From positions 7,130,001 through 7,194,000 of the forward strand of contig NZ_JBCJKP010000001.1 of assembly GCF_039503195.1 (NCBI RefSeq): DNA of 64,000 bases, in the 5' to 3' direction. Origin of the DNA: Streptomyces mirabilis. Its GTDB lineage: Bacteria; Actinomycetota; Actinomycetes; Streptomycetales; Streptomycetaceae. The notes under the pieces are model-generated. The model searched no databases, had not been told where the DNA came from, and was given only the letters and a program-made list of their open reading frames with translations. This document shows, in pieces, positions 27,761 to 36,409 of this stretch (position 1 is the stretch's first letter; each line of letters opens with the position of its first letter). The position numbers and the translations under genes are program-made.

Positions 27761-29209
27761 ATGACGGATTCTCACCGGCGCGGCACCGCGACCGCGCTCC
27801 TCGTCGCGGGCTGCTTCTTCATGGAGATGCTGGACGGCACGATCGTGTCGACCGCGGCTCCGCAGATAGCCCGGGACCTGCACACCGCCCCCACTTCCGT
27901 GGGCCTGGTCATCACCGCCTACCTCGTCACCCTCGCCGTCCTCATCCCCCTCTCCGGCTGGCTCACCGCCCGTTTCGGCCCACGCCGGGTCTTCCTCACC
28001 GCGATCACGGTCTTCACCCTCGCCTCCCTCGCCTGCGCGTTCGCCCCGAACCTCGGCGCGCTCGTCGGCACCCGTGTGCTGCAGGGCGTCGGCGGCGCCA
28101 TGATGGTGCCCGTCGGCCGGCTGGTCGTCCTGACCGGCACCGCCAAGCGGGAACTGCCGCGCATGGTCGCGTACATCGTGTGGCCAGGCCTCGTCGCCCC
28201 GGTGCTCGCGCCCCTGCTCGGGGGCCTGATCACCACGTACGCCTCCTGGCACTGGATCTTCCTGCTGAACGTGCCGCTCGGCGTGGTCGCCCTGCTCGTC
28301 GCGCACCGCCTCATCGCACCGGCCCCGCGGGACGAGATACCCCCGCTTGATCTCGTCGGCACCCTGCTCACCTGCACCGGCCTCGCCGCCCTGACCTGGA
28401 CCGCGCACCTGCTCTCCGACCCGGCCGGAGGCGGAGGTGCTCAGGCCCGGACGGTGGCGGTCGGCGCGCTCGCCGTCGTGGCGCTCGCCGCGGCCGTGCG
28501 GCATCTGCTGCGCACCCCGCACCCGCTGGTCAACCTGCGCACCCTGGACGTCCAGTCCTTCCGCGTGTCGGCGCTCGACGGCTCGCTCTCCATGGCGGTC
28601 GTCGCCGCCCTGCCCTTCCTCCTCCCGCTGCTCTTCCAGGAGGTGTTCGGCTGGAGCGCGGTGAGGTCGGGCGCGGTGGTGCTGTTCGTCTTCGTCGGGA
28701 ACATCGGGGTCAAGCCCGCGACCACGTATCTGATCAACCGCTTCGGCTTCCGTCCGCTGCTGATCGTCTCCACGCTCGGGCTCGCGGTCACCACCGCGGC
28801 CTGCGCGCTGTTCACCCGGGGGACGCCGGTCGCGGTGATCGCGGTCGTCGCGGTGCTCTCCGGTGTCGCCCGTTCGGTCGGCCTCAGCGGCTACGCGACC
28901 ATCGCCTTCAGCGAGACCCCGCCGGAGCGGCTGCGCGACGCCAACGCCCTCTTCGCGACCTCCCACCAACTGGCCGCGGGGCTGGGCGTGGCCGTCACCG
29001 CCGTCGCGCTTCGCGGGGGCGCGGCGCTGACGGACGGGACGCGCTCGGCGTATGCCGTCGCGTTCGTGGTGCTCGGCGTGCTGTGTCTCGTTCCGACGGC
29101 GGGCGCCCTGCGGCTGCACCCGGCGGCGGGCGATGCCGCGCGCACTGTTGTCCCAGCTCAGGGCCGTGTGACCCAATCCACCGTCTCAGATAGTAGGAAG
29201 TCCGACTAA
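27761..29209 (+). CDS. MFS drug-resistance transporter (DHA2 family)
   Basis: 482 residues, starting MTDSHRRGTATALLVAGCFF and containing FMEMLDGTIVSTAAPQIARD, the classic motif D1-like sequence of EmrB/QacA exporters. About 13-14 membrane segments. ATG 27761 is chosen because the hydrophobic start follows at once; the open frame continues upstream into the LysR gene. The substrate is unknown; control by the divergent LysR is probable. Confidence 0.9.
   Translation: MTDSHRRGTATALLVAGCFFMEMLDGTIVSTAAPQIARDLHTAPTSVGLVITAYLVTLAVLIPLSGWLTARFGPRRVFLTAITVFTLASLACAFAPNLGALVGTRVLQGVGGAMMVPVGRLVVLTGTAKRELPRMVAYIVWPGLVAPVLAPLLGGLITTYASWHWIFLLNVPLGVVALLVAHRLIAPAPRDEIPPLDLVGTLLTCTGLAALTWTAHLLSDPAGGGGAQARTVAVGALAVVALAAAVRHLLRTPHPLVNLRTLDVQSFRVSALDGSLSMAVVAALPFLLPLLFQEVFGWSAVRSGAVVLFVFVGNIGVKPATTYLINRFGFRPLLIVSTLGLAVTTAACALFTRGTPVAVIAVVAVLSGVARSVGLSGYATIAFSETPPERLRDANALFATSHQLAAGLGVAVTAVALRGGAALTDGTRSAYAVAFVVLGVLCLVPTAGALRLHPAAGDAARTVVPAQGRVTQSTVSDSRKSD
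29191..29208. promoter_or_regulatory. Imperfect inverted repeat at the end of the MFS gene
   Basis: TAGT (29191) and ACTA (29205-29208) flank AGGAAGTCCG, overlapping the MFS stop and lying about 200 bases before the 42-aa gene. It has the look of a GntR-type operator half-site pair, but support is weak. Confidence 0.25.
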
Positions 29210-29260
29210 CTGTGGAGACAGATGCCCCTTCCTCGCTTAGTTTTGTAGGAGCCGAACGTC

Positions 29261-29339
29261 TCGCTAGACCAAGCGAATGGCGGTCGTGAGCCGGAGCCCC
29301 TGGCAGGCAACCCCTGCGGCACCGTTCCCCGCCCCCGGC
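29261..29339 (+). ncRNA. Possible structured 5' leader RNA before the 42-aa gene
   Basis: The 206 bases between the MFS stop and the small gene hold a hairpin TCGCT/AGCGA (29261-29276). A second element follows in which GCCGG (29290) and CCGGC (29335) close a region containing the hairpin GCAGG-CAACC-CCTGC (29303-29317). The GGCAACC core recalls SAM-clan riboswitches, but the rest does not clearly fit a known class. A covariance search would decide. Confidence 0.35.
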
Positions 29340-29415
29340 GTCTCGTATCCCTCCCTCATCGCACTTCCGGTGGTCCGTTCCGGGCCGCTTTCCGGAGGCA
29401 AGGAGTCGATTCATC

Positions 29416-29544
29416 ATGGCCGAGACGACCGTCCGCCGAGTCCGCCACGTGTCCCGCACGAGCGAGTCCGACCGCAAGAACGCGGCCGCCGCCCTCCAGC
29501 GCGCCCTCGACCGCAGGGACAACGGCGGCGAGACGGGTCACTGA
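29416..29544 (+). CDS. 42-residue conserved-looking basic protein
   Basis: MAETTVRRVRHVSRTSESDR continues to RRDNGGETGH. The start ATG 29416 has GGAGGCAAGGAG (29394-29405) upstream, an excellent ribosome-binding site, and the codons have strong GC3 bias. It is rich in Arg, with no membrane segment or signal peptide. I do not recognise a function, though I recall near-identical small proteins in other Streptomyces. It sits alone between the MFS gene and the converging phosphatase. Confidence 0.72.
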   Translation: MAETTVRRVRHVSRTSESDRKNAAAALQRALDRRDNGGETGH

Positions 29545-29652
29545 CCCGCCCGCACCACACCACCCCCATACCGGGAGCCGCACCCGCACGGGGTGCGGCG
29601 CGGGGTCCACGCCCCGCGCCGCACCTCGGAGTGCTCGGCCGCCGCCGTGTGC

Positions 29653-31221
29653 TCAGTGACCGCGCCGCACCTCGAAGTGGTCGATGCGCCCGCCGCTCTC
29701 CGCGAGCGCCGACACCTTGAGCCGGGGCGTCGTGCCCGCCTCCGCCTCCACCGAGAGGAAGGAGAAGCCGGCGTAGCGCACCCGGGACCACTCCACCGTC
29801 TCCCGCTGCTGGTCCTGCGACTTGGTCCAGTGGAAGCTGCTCACCGACTCGTGGCGGCCGACGTGCCCCTCGTAACTGTCCTTCACGCCCGACGGGAAGC
29901 CGTACAGATCCTTGCCGCCGCCGCCCGCCGTGACGTAGACGATCCCGTCCCGTGTCGGATCCGTCGAGCCGCCCACCGGCACCGCACGGCCCACCGCACC
30001 CTTCTTGACGGCGTCCGTCCGCTCGTACACGTGGTTGTGCCCGTTGATCACCAGATCCACCTGGTGCTTGTCGAACAGCGGCAGCCACGCCGCGCGCACC
30101 CCGCCGTCGGAGGCGTGCGCGGACGTCGAATAGGCGCAGTGGTGGAAGAAGAGCACGATGAAGTCCACCGCCGCCGAGGAGCGCAGCTCGCCCAGCTTCC
30201 TGTCCAGCCACTTCGTCTGCTGCCCGCCCGAGTAGCCCTGGTTGGCGGGAATCTCGTACGACACGTCGTTCGCGTCCAGTGCCACGACACCGACGTTGCC
30301 GTAGGTGAAGGAGTAGACGCCCGGTGCCGTCCGTGGGTCGAAGCCGCTGTCCGGGAGGGAGAAGCGGGCCGCCTGGCCGCCGTAGCCGTCCGGCGAGTAC
30401 CAGGCCTCCATGTCGTGGTTGCCGGTCGTCACCATCCACGGCACCGACTTCGCCACCGGTTCGGTCTGCTTGAGGAACAGGTCCCAGTACCCGGGGTCGA
30501 ACCCGTCCGACTTCTTGCCGCTCCCGGTCCCGTCCGCGTAGCAGATGTCACCCGCGTGGAGGTGGAAGGCGGGGTTCTGGCGCAGCAGCACCTTGTCGTT
30601 GGCGAGCGCGGCCGAGCTGACACCTTGGTCGCCGAAGGCGGTGAACACGAACTTCTCCGGGTTCGCGGGCGCCGTGCGGAAGGAGCCGACGGTCGACCCG
30701 TGCGCCGGCGAGGCCGGGTCGAAGCCGTCGTGGCCGACGCCGTAGTAGTACGTCGTGCCGGGCCGCAGACCGTCCAGGGCCGCGTGCACGTAGTACTGGT
30801 CCAGTGCCGGCCGTACGCCCGTGACCCCCGGCGTGTGCAGGGCGCGGACCTCGGCCCCGACCTTCCGGCTCAGCTGTCCGGGATGCGTGCCCACCCGCAG
30901 ATACGGCCTCCGGACCGCGAGCGGCACCTGCCAGGAGACCCGCATCTGGGTCTTCGGGTCGGCGCCGAAGGCGAGGTGACGGCCGAAGGGGGTGACGACG
31001 GAACCGTGCGCCTGCCCGGTGACGCTCGGGCTCGGGGCGGAGCCGCGCCTCACCGTTCCCGACGGGGACGAGCAGCCGGCCAGCAGCCCGCCGCCCGCGA
31101 ACGCACCCGCCGACACCAGGGCGCGGCGCCGCGTGAGCTTCGTACGCAGGTACTCGTACTGCTCCGCCATGCTCATCCGGCTCGCGAGCTGCTCCGGAAT
31201 GCCGAAGTCGGGAAGGTCCAT
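29653..31221 (-). CDS. Secreted purple acid phosphatase-like metallophosphoesterase (Tat lipoprotein)
   Basis: 522 residues from ATG 31221 (MDLPDFGIPEQLASRMSMAE). A twin-arginine motif (TRRRALVSAGAFAGG) is followed by a lipobox LAGC, so the protein should be exported folded and lipid-anchored. A fibronectin-like N-terminal domain (MRVSWQVPL) precedes the calcineurin-like domain: FTAFGDQG, HAGDICYADG, TTGNHDMEAW, FFHHCAYS and NGHNHVYER, which supply the two-metal site. Likely role: release of phosphate from extracellular esters. It runs divergent from leuB; a Pho box was not found with confidence. Confidence 0.9.
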   Translation of the reverse strand: MDLPDFGIPEQLASRMSMAEQYEYLRTKLTRRRALVSAGAFAGGGLLAGCSSPSGTVRRGSAPSPSVTGQAHGSVVTPFGRHLAFGADPKTQMRVSWQVPLAVRRPYLRVGTHPGQLSRKVGAEVRALHTPGVTGVRPALDQYYVHAALDGLRPGTTYYYGVGHDGFDPASPAHGSTVGSFRTAPANPEKFVFTAFGDQGVSSAALANDKVLLRQNPAFHLHAGDICYADGTGSGKKSDGFDPGYWDLFLKQTEPVAKSVPWMVTTGNHDMEAWYSPDGYGGQAARFSLPDSGFDPRTAPGVYSFTYGNVGVVALDANDVSYEIPANQGYSGGQQTKWLDRKLGELRSSAAVDFIVLFFHHCAYSTSAHASDGGVRAAWLPLFDKHQVDLVINGHNHVYERTDAVKKGAVGRAVPVGGSTDPTRDGIVYVTAGGGGKDLYGFPSGVKDSYEGHVGRHESVSSFHWTKSQDQQRETVEWSRVRYAGFSFLSVEAEAGTTPRLKVSALAESGGRIDHFEVRRGH

Positions 31222-31307
31222 GCTGGTGAACTTCCCAGCAAGTCCCAACGCCCGCCATACGTACGGGTGAACGCACATCGACGAAACGGTTCGCGACACC
31301 CCGAGGA

Positions 31308-31357
31308 TGTCCGGATGGCGGACACCTCGTGTCATTCCATGGGACACGGAGTACGGT
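31308..31357 (+). promoter_or_regulatory. leuB promoter with two inverted repeats; possible leaderless transcript
   Basis: TGTCCG (31308) with CGGACA (31319-31324), and GTGTC (31329) with GACAC (31343-31347), form consecutive inverted repeats. TACGGT at 31352-31357 fits a -10 box only 6 bases from the leuB ATG, and no ribosome-binding site is visible, so the mRNA probably starts at the ATG. Confidence 0.5.
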
Positions 31358-31363
31358 GCCTTC

Positions 31364-32407
31364 ATGTCTCGCAGCATCAATCTCGCAGTGATCCCCGGTG
31401 ACGGCATCGGCCAGGAGGTCGTGGCCCAGGGGCTGAAGGTGCTCTCCGCCGTCCTTCCGCAGGATGTGAAGCTGGAGACCAAGGAGTTCGACTTCGGGGC
31501 CAAGCGCTACCACGCCACGGGTGAGACCCTCACCGAGGCCGACCTCGACGCCCTCAAGCAGCACGACGCGATCCTGCTCGGCGCGATCGGTGACCCCTCG
31601 GTCCCGTCCGGCGTCCTGGAACGCGGCTTCCTGCTCAAGCTCCGCTTCGCCTTCGACCACCACGTCAACCTGCGTCCGTCGAAGCTCCTTCCGGGTGTCG
31701 CCACCCCGCTGGCGGGCCAGCCGGAGATCGACTTCGTCGTGGTCCGCGAGGGCACCGAGGGCCCGTACACGGGCAACGGCGGCACGATCCGCAAGGGCAC
31801 CGAGCACGAGGTCGCCACCGAGGTCTCCGTCAACACGGCCTTCGGTGTCGAGCGAGTCGTCCGTGACGCCTTCGCCCGCGCCCAGGCCCGCCCGCGCAAG
31901 AAGCTGACGCTGGTCCACAAGAACAACGTGCTGACCTTCGCGGGTCACCTCTGGACGAACGTCTTCAACAGGGTGGCCGAGGAGTTCCCCGAGGTCACCA
32001 CGGACTACATCCACGTGGACGCAGCGACGATCTACCTGGTCACGGACCCCGCGCGCTTCGACGTGATCGTCACCGACAACCTCTTCGGCGACATCATCAC
32101 CGACCTCGCCGCGGCCGTCTCCGGCGGCATCGGCGTCGCCGCGAGCGGGAACATCAACCCCTCCGGTGAATTCCCCTCGATGTTCGAGCCCGTGCACGGC
32201 TCGGCGCCCGACATCGCGGGCCAGGGCAAGGCCGACCCCAGCGCCACCGTCCTGTCCGTCGCCCTCCTGCTGCGCCACCTCGGCTACGAGGCCGAGGCCG
32301 CCCGCATCGAGGGCGCCGTCTCGGCCGACCTCGCCGAGCGCGTGGGCAAGCCCACCCGCAGCACCGAGGAAATCGGCGACGCGCTCGCCGTACGAGTAGC
32401 CGGCTGA
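31364..32407 (+). CDS. leuB: 3-isopropylmalate dehydrogenase
   Basis: 347 residues. It oxidises and decarboxylates 3-isopropylmalate to 2-oxoisocaproate with NAD+ in leucine synthesis. It is the short actinobacterial form. Motifs are [12 protein letters not shown], the substrate-binding Arg in [35 protein letters not shown], and the metal Asp residues in [15 protein letters not shown]. Cofactor segment [17 protein letters not shown] 31364 gives the family's exact length. The start has no ribosome-binding site, in keeping with a leaderless message. A terminator follows. Confidence 0.96.
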   Translation: MSRSINLAVIPGDGIGQEVVAQGLKVLSAVLPQDVKLETKEFDFGAKRYHATGETLTEADLDALKQHDAILLGAIGDPSVPSGVLERGFLLKLRFAFDHHVNLRPSKLLPGVATPLAGQPEIDFVVVREGTEGPYTGNGGTIRKGTEHEVATEVSVNTAFGVERVVRDAFARAQARPRKKLTLVHKNNVLTFAGHLWTNVFNRVAEEFPEVTTDYIHVDAATIYLVTDPARFDVIVTDNLFGDIITDLAAAVSGGIGVAASGNINPSGEFPSMFEPVHGSAPDIAGQGKADPSATVLSVALLLRHLGYEAEAARIEGAVSADLAERVGKPTRSTEEIGDALAVRVAG

Positions 32408-32435
32408 CCCGCCGCGCCACTTACGTCTCGTAGGA

Positions 32436-32468
32436 GCCGCCGGGTCGCATCCGCACCCGGCGGCTTTT
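32436..32468 (+). terminator. Terminator after leuB
   Basis: GCCGCCGGGT (32436-32445) and ACCCGGCGGC (32455-32464) form a perfect 10-bp stem followed by TTTT. Classic rho-independent form, 28 bases after the leuB stop. Confidence 0.88.
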
Positions 32469-32672
32469 CCTATGCCCTCGCCGGGTGTCACCATCAACAA
32501 CCCCTGGGCAACCCCTGGGCCGTCTTCACCCCGTTTCGTCCACGGCTTCGCGCGCGCGATAATCGAACGCGGAGCCGCGGGAATGAGGGAATGCTCGGAC
32601 GTCCTAGTACTGGCCACTGGCAGTACAGGCGTGAGCGCGGCCCGTCACACACAACCGGTGAAGGACAACCAC
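32469..32672 (+). promoter_or_regulatory. ilvE upstream region with a GTACTG/CAGTAC inverted repeat
   Basis: No gene seen. GTACTG (32607-32612) and CAGTAC (32621-32626) form an inverted repeat about 47 bases before ilvE. A CCCTGGGC-rich direct repeat occurs near 32500-32520. No branched-chain leader peptide could be found here, unlike at ilvB and cimA. Confidence 0.4.
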
Positions 32673-33761
32673 ATGACGACGCCCACGATCGAGCTCAAGC
32701 CCTCTTCGCAGCCCCGCTCCGCGGCGGAGCGCGAGGCGATCCTCGCCAACCCCGGGTTCGGCCGCCACTTCACCGACCACATGGTGACGATCAAGTGGAC
32801 CGAGGGCCGCGGCTGGCACGACGGCCAGCTCGTCCCGTACGGCCCGCTCTCCCTCGACCCCGCGAACATGACCCTGCACTACGCGCAGGAGATCTTCGAG
32901 GGCCTCAAGGCCTACCGCCAGCCCGACGGCTCCGTCGCCACCTTCCGCCCGGACAAGAACGCCCGGCGCTTCCAGGCCTCCGCCCGTCGGCTCGGCATGC
33001 CGGAGCTGCCCGTGGAGACGTTCATCGAGGCCTGTGACGTGCTGGTCCAGCAGGACTGCGCCTGGGTCCCGGCGCACGGCGGCGAAGAGTCCCTCTACCT
33101 GCGCCCGTTCATGATCGCGACCGAGGTCGGCCTGGGCGTGAAGCCCGCCAACGAGTACCTCTTCCTGGTCATCGCCTCCCCGGCCGGCGCCTACTTCCCC
33201 GGCGGCGTCAGGCCCGTCTCCATCTGGGTCTCCGAGGACCACGTCCGCGCCGTCCCCGGCGGCATGGGCGACGCCAAGACCGGCGGCAACTACGCGGCCT
33301 CCCTCCTCGCCCAGGCCGAGGCCGCCGAGCAGGGCTGCGCCCAGGTCTGCTACCTCGACGCGGTCGAGCACAAGTGGATCGAGGAGCTCGGCGGCATGAA
33401 CCTGTACTTCGTGTACGGGGACAGGATCATCACCCCCTCCCTCACCGGCTCCATCCTGGAGGGCGTCACCCGCGACTCCCTCCTCACCGTCGCCCGCGAC
33501 CTCGGCTACACCTCCGAGGAGGGCCGCGTCTCCATCGACCAGTGGCAGCGCGACGCGGAGAACGGCACCCTGACCGAGGTCTTCGCCTGCGGCACGGCCG
33601 CGGTCATCACCCCCGTCGGCACGGTCAAGCGCACCGGTGCCGAGTGGCAGCAGTCCGGCGGTGAGCCCGGCGAGGTCACCGTGAAGCTGCGCGAGGCGCT
33701 CCTCGACATCCAGCGCGGCATCAGCGAGGACAAGCACGGCTGGATGCACCCGCTGGGCTAG
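32673..33761 (+). CDS. ilvE: Branched-chain amino acid aminotransferase
   Basis: 362 residues, PLP fold-type IV, the final transamination giving Leu, Ile and Val. The PLP Lys is K202 in [19 protein letters not shown]. Other marks are [22 protein letters not shown] and the C-terminal [15 protein letters not shown]. It is of the eukaryote-like class IIIa length. ATG 32673 has GAAGGA about 10 bases upstream. It is separated from leuB by a terminator, so it has its own promoter. Confidence 0.96.
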   Translation: MTTPTIELKPSSQPRSAAEREAILANPGFGRHFTDHMVTIKWTEGRGWHDGQLVPYGPLSLDPANMTLHYAQEIFEGLKAYRQPDGSVATFRPDKNARRFQASARRLGMPELPVETFIEACDVLVQQDCAWVPAHGGEESLYLRPFMIATEVGLGVKPANEYLFLVIASPAGAYFPGGVRPVSIWVSEDHVRAVPGGMGDAKTGGNYAASLLAQAEAAEQGCAQVCYLDAVEHKWIEELGGMNLYFVYGDRIITPSLTGSILEGVTRDSLLTVARDLGYTSEEGRVSIDQWQRDAENGTLTEVFACGTAAVITPVGTVKRTGAEWQQSGGEPGEVTVKLREALLDIQRGISEDKHGWMHPLG

Positions 33762-33776
33762 GACGGTCCGCGCGCC

Positions 33777-33845
33777 CGTGGGTCCACGGCAACCCACGCC
33801 TCCCGCCGGTCCCTCTCTCCCCAACAGGAGTGCGGGGACCGGCGG
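33777..33845 (+). terminator. Two tandem hairpins after ilvE
   Basis: CGTGGGT/ACCCACG (33777-33798) is followed by CCGCCGGTCCC/GGGACCGGCGG (33803-33845, 21-base loop) and TTCGTT. Together they should end the ilvE transcript. Confidence 0.7.
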
Positions 33846-33941
33846 TTCGTTCGACGCGTAGCGGCTCCGTGACACGGGTATCCACAGATTCCACGGGGGG
33901 AGCGTGCCGCCCTCCCGTGTGCCCGCACGGAGGGAGCGCAG

Positions 33942-35012
33942 GTGAGCGCAGGGTCGCCGATACCACGACTGCGCTGGCTGCTGCGCACCTTACGCACCCC
34001 ACGCCGCCCCCAGAGCCTCACCGTCCTCGTCCTGCTCGCCGCCGTCGCAGCCCTCCTCCTCTGGAGCAGCTCGCGGATGGACAACTACGAGGAGAACCTC
34101 ACCCTCAACCTCGGCACCGACATCGTCGGCGTCGTCGTCACCGTGTTCGTGATCGGCCCGCTGATCAGCCGCGCCCAGGAGGGCCGGGTCCGCGAACACA
34201 CCCGGCTGGACTACGAGTGGTTCAGCGCCCAGGTCTACGGCTCGACCTCGAACGTGAAGGTCCTCGACACCTTCTCCAACGTGTTCGGGCCGCAGTTCTC
34301 CGAGCGCCTCTTCCGCGGCATCAAGGCGGCCACCGGGCACGGCGCCCGCGTGCAGATCCTCCTCCTCGACCCCGACTCCCTCGCGGTCATCCTGCGCGGC
34401 CGTGAACTGGGCGAGCAGAGCGCCGACATCCGCCGCGACATCATGCGCAACCTGCGCACGCTGGACCGGTTCGCGCTCCGGCTCGACGAGAACTCCCGTC
34501 AGCTCCTCGAAGTACGCCTCTGCTCCACCTCCCCCGGCGTGACCCTCTACCGCTGGGACGAGCGCTCCCTGGTCTCCTTCCTGACCGTCGGGCGTCTGTC
34601 CGGCGAGGGAGTCCAGCTGGAGGTCGCCGTCCACTCCCCGCTCGGCACCTTCGTCGAACAACGCTTCGACGAACTGTGGCAGCAGAGCAAGCCGATGGAG
34701 CGATTCACCCATCTGCCGCTGACCCTGGTCGACGCGACCGACGGCCGCCGGGCGTTCAGCTGTCGTTTCGTCTACGTGGACGACTGCCTGTACGTCGCCG
34801 GACACGACCTCGTGTCGTACATGGCCCGCCACCGCCTCGACCAACTCTCCGCCTACAGCGACGCCTTGACCGCCTCCGGCGCACACGAGCTGATCGTCGT
34901 GGACGACGAGAGCGAGCTGCACGGGCTGCTCATGCAGCGCTTCGCGGAGAAGTACGATGCGTCGGCGGGCGCCTTCGTCGAGTTGCGGCCGTTGGTCCTG
35001 GTCAGGGAATAG
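33942..35012 (+). CDS. Unrecognised protein with two N-terminal membrane segments
   Basis: 356 residues from GTG 33942 (GGAGGGAGCGCAG upstream). Residues about 24-42 (SLTVLVLLAAVAALLLWSS) and 58-75 (DIVGVVVTVFVIGPLI) are membrane segments; the rest is a soluble domain. Phrases such as VQILLLDPDS, LEVAVHSPLGTFVEQRFDEL and VYVDDCLYVAGHDLV recall phospholipase-D-like sensing domains, but no HKD motif is present. So no enzymatic role is claimed. It is followed 14 bases later by the KamA-like gene, suggesting co-transcription. Confidence 0.75.
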   Translation: MSAGSPIPRLRWLLRTLRTPRRPQSLTVLVLLAAVAALLLWSSSRMDNYEENLTLNLGTDIVGVVVTVFVIGPLISRAQEGRVREHTRLDYEWFSAQVYGSTSNVKVLDTFSNVFGPQFSERLFRGIKAATGHGARVQILLLDPDSLAVILRGRELGEQSADIRRDIMRNLRTLDRFALRLDENSRQLLEVRLCSTSPGVTLYRWDERSLVSFLTVGRLSGEGVQLEVAVHSPLGTFVEQRFDELWQQSKPMERFTHLPLTLVDATDGRRAFSCRFVYVDDCLYVAGHDLVSYMARHRLDQLSAYSDALTASGAHELIVVDDESELHGLLMQRFAEKYDASAGAFVELRPLVLVRE

Positions 35013-35026
35013 AGGCCCCGGCACAC

Positions 35027-36409
35027 ATGAGTTCAGCGCTCCACCCCGCTCAGCCCGCGAGACCCGGATCCGCGCACCTGAGTCTCCGATCTCCGGACAC
35101 CAGCTCCCGGTCTTCGCACCCGAGCCCCCGTTTTCGCGCCTTCACGCCCCGTGACCTGGACGGCCTGCTGCGGCGCGTGTCCCTGCCGCCCGCCGAGCGA
35201 CTCGCCCTGCGGGCCGTGGCGGCCGTCCTGCCGTTCCGTACGAACACCTACGTGGTCGACGAGTTGATCGACTGGTCGGCCGTGCCCGACGACCCGATCT
35301 TCCGGCTCACGTTTCCGCAGGCCGAGATGTTGCCCGAGCCCGACCTCAAGCAGATGGCGGAGCTGCTGGCGCGGGACGCCCCGAAGGCCGACGTCCTGCG
35401 CGCGGCCCACGCGATCCGGATGAAGCTCAACCCGCACCCCTCCGGCCAGCTCGACGCCAACGTCCCCGTGCTCGAGGGGCGGCGCCTCACCGGCCTCCAG
35501 CACAAGTACCCGGAGACGGTGCTGATCTTCCCGCGCCAGGGCCAGACCTGCCACGCCTACTGCACGTACTGCTTCCGCTGGCCCCAGTTCGTCGGCGAGT
35601 CCGACCTGCGCATCGCCACCGACGACATCGCCACCACATCCGCCTATCTGCGCGCCCACCCGGAGGTCACCAGCGCGCTCATCACGGGCGGCGACCCGAT
35701 GGTGATGAGCACCGAGGTGCTGCGCCGCTACGTCGAACCGCTCCTGGAGATCGAGTCGATTCAGTCGATCCGCATCGGTACCAAGTCGCTCGCCTTCTGG
35801 CCGTACCGTTTCCTCACCGACCGCGACGCCGACGACGTGCTCCGCCTGTTCGGGAAGGTCGTCGCGAGCGGCCGCCACCTCGCGCTGATGGCCCACTTCA
35901 CCCATCCGCAGGAGCTGCGGCCCCCGGTGGTGCGGGAGGCGATGCGCCGGGTGCGTGACACGGGTGCCGTGATCCGCTGTCAGGGGCCGCTGGTCAGGGG
36001 CATCAACGACAGTGCCGAGGCGTGGGCCGGGCTGTGGAACGAGACGACCGCGCTGGGGGCGGTGCCGTACTACCAGTTCGTGGAGCGGGACACCGGCCCG
36101 CAGGGCTACTTCGGGGTGCCGCTCGCCCGCGGTCACCAGATCTTCCGCGACGCCTACGCCCAGGTGTCCGGCCTCGCGCGGACCGTGCGCGGCCCGGTCA
36201 TGTCGGCGATGCCGGGCAAGGTGTGCGTGGACGGGATCACGGAGGTGGCCGGTGAGAAGGTCTTCGTGCTCCACCTCATCCAGGCCCGCGACCCGGAGCT
36301 GGTGGGCCGCCCGTTCTTCGCCGCGTACGACGAGAACGCCACCTGGTTCAGCGACCTAAAGCCCGCTTTCGGCGCGAGCCAGTTCCTGCCCGGCCTCGAC
36401 CCGGTGTGA
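35027..36409 (+). CDS. Lysine 2,3-aminomutase (KamA)-family radical SAM protein
   Basis: 460 residues from ATG 35027. The [4Fe-4S]/SAM motif CHAYCTYC is a proper Cx3Cx2C. GGDPMVM, FTHPQEL, QGPLVRGIND and the probable PLP-lysine in MSAMPGKV match the KamA family, whose members move amino groups from C2 to C3 of lysine, glutamate or related amino acids. The N-terminus is longer and Ser/Pro-rich compared with clostridial KamA. Which amino acid is used is unknown. The last 54 bases overlap the end of the converging NCS1 permease gene. Confidence 0.85.
   Translation: MSSALHPAQPARPGSAHLSLRSPDTSSRSSHPSPRFRAFTPRDLDGLLRRVSLPPAERLALRAVAAVLPFRTNTYVVDELIDWSAVPDDPIFRLTFPQAEMLPEPDLKQMAELLARDAPKADVLRAAHAIRMKLNPHPSGQLDANVPVLEGRRLTGLQHKYPETVLIFPRQGQTCHAYCTYCFRWPQFVGESDLRIATDDIATTSAYLRAHPEVTSALITGGDPMVMSTEVLRRYVEPLLEIESIQSIRIGTKSLAFWPYRFLTDRDADDVLRLFGKVVASGRHLALMAHFTHPQELRPPVVREAMRRVRDTGAVIRCQGPLVRGINDSAEAWAGLWNETTALGAVPYYQFVERDTGPQGYFGVPLARGHQIFRDAYAQVSGLARTVRGPVMSAMPGKVCVDGITEVAGEKVFVLHLIQARDPELVGRPFFAAYDENATWFSDLKPAFGASQFLPGLDPV

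Noticed and set aside
29279..29720. A 147-codon plus-strand frame around the 42-residue gene
   Set aside because: It is in a different frame from the gene with the good ribosome-binding site, and reads into the antisense of the phosphatase.
32469..32672. A leader peptide for ilvE
   Set aside because: Short frames before ilvE lack clustered Ile, Leu or Val codons and no terminator follows them.
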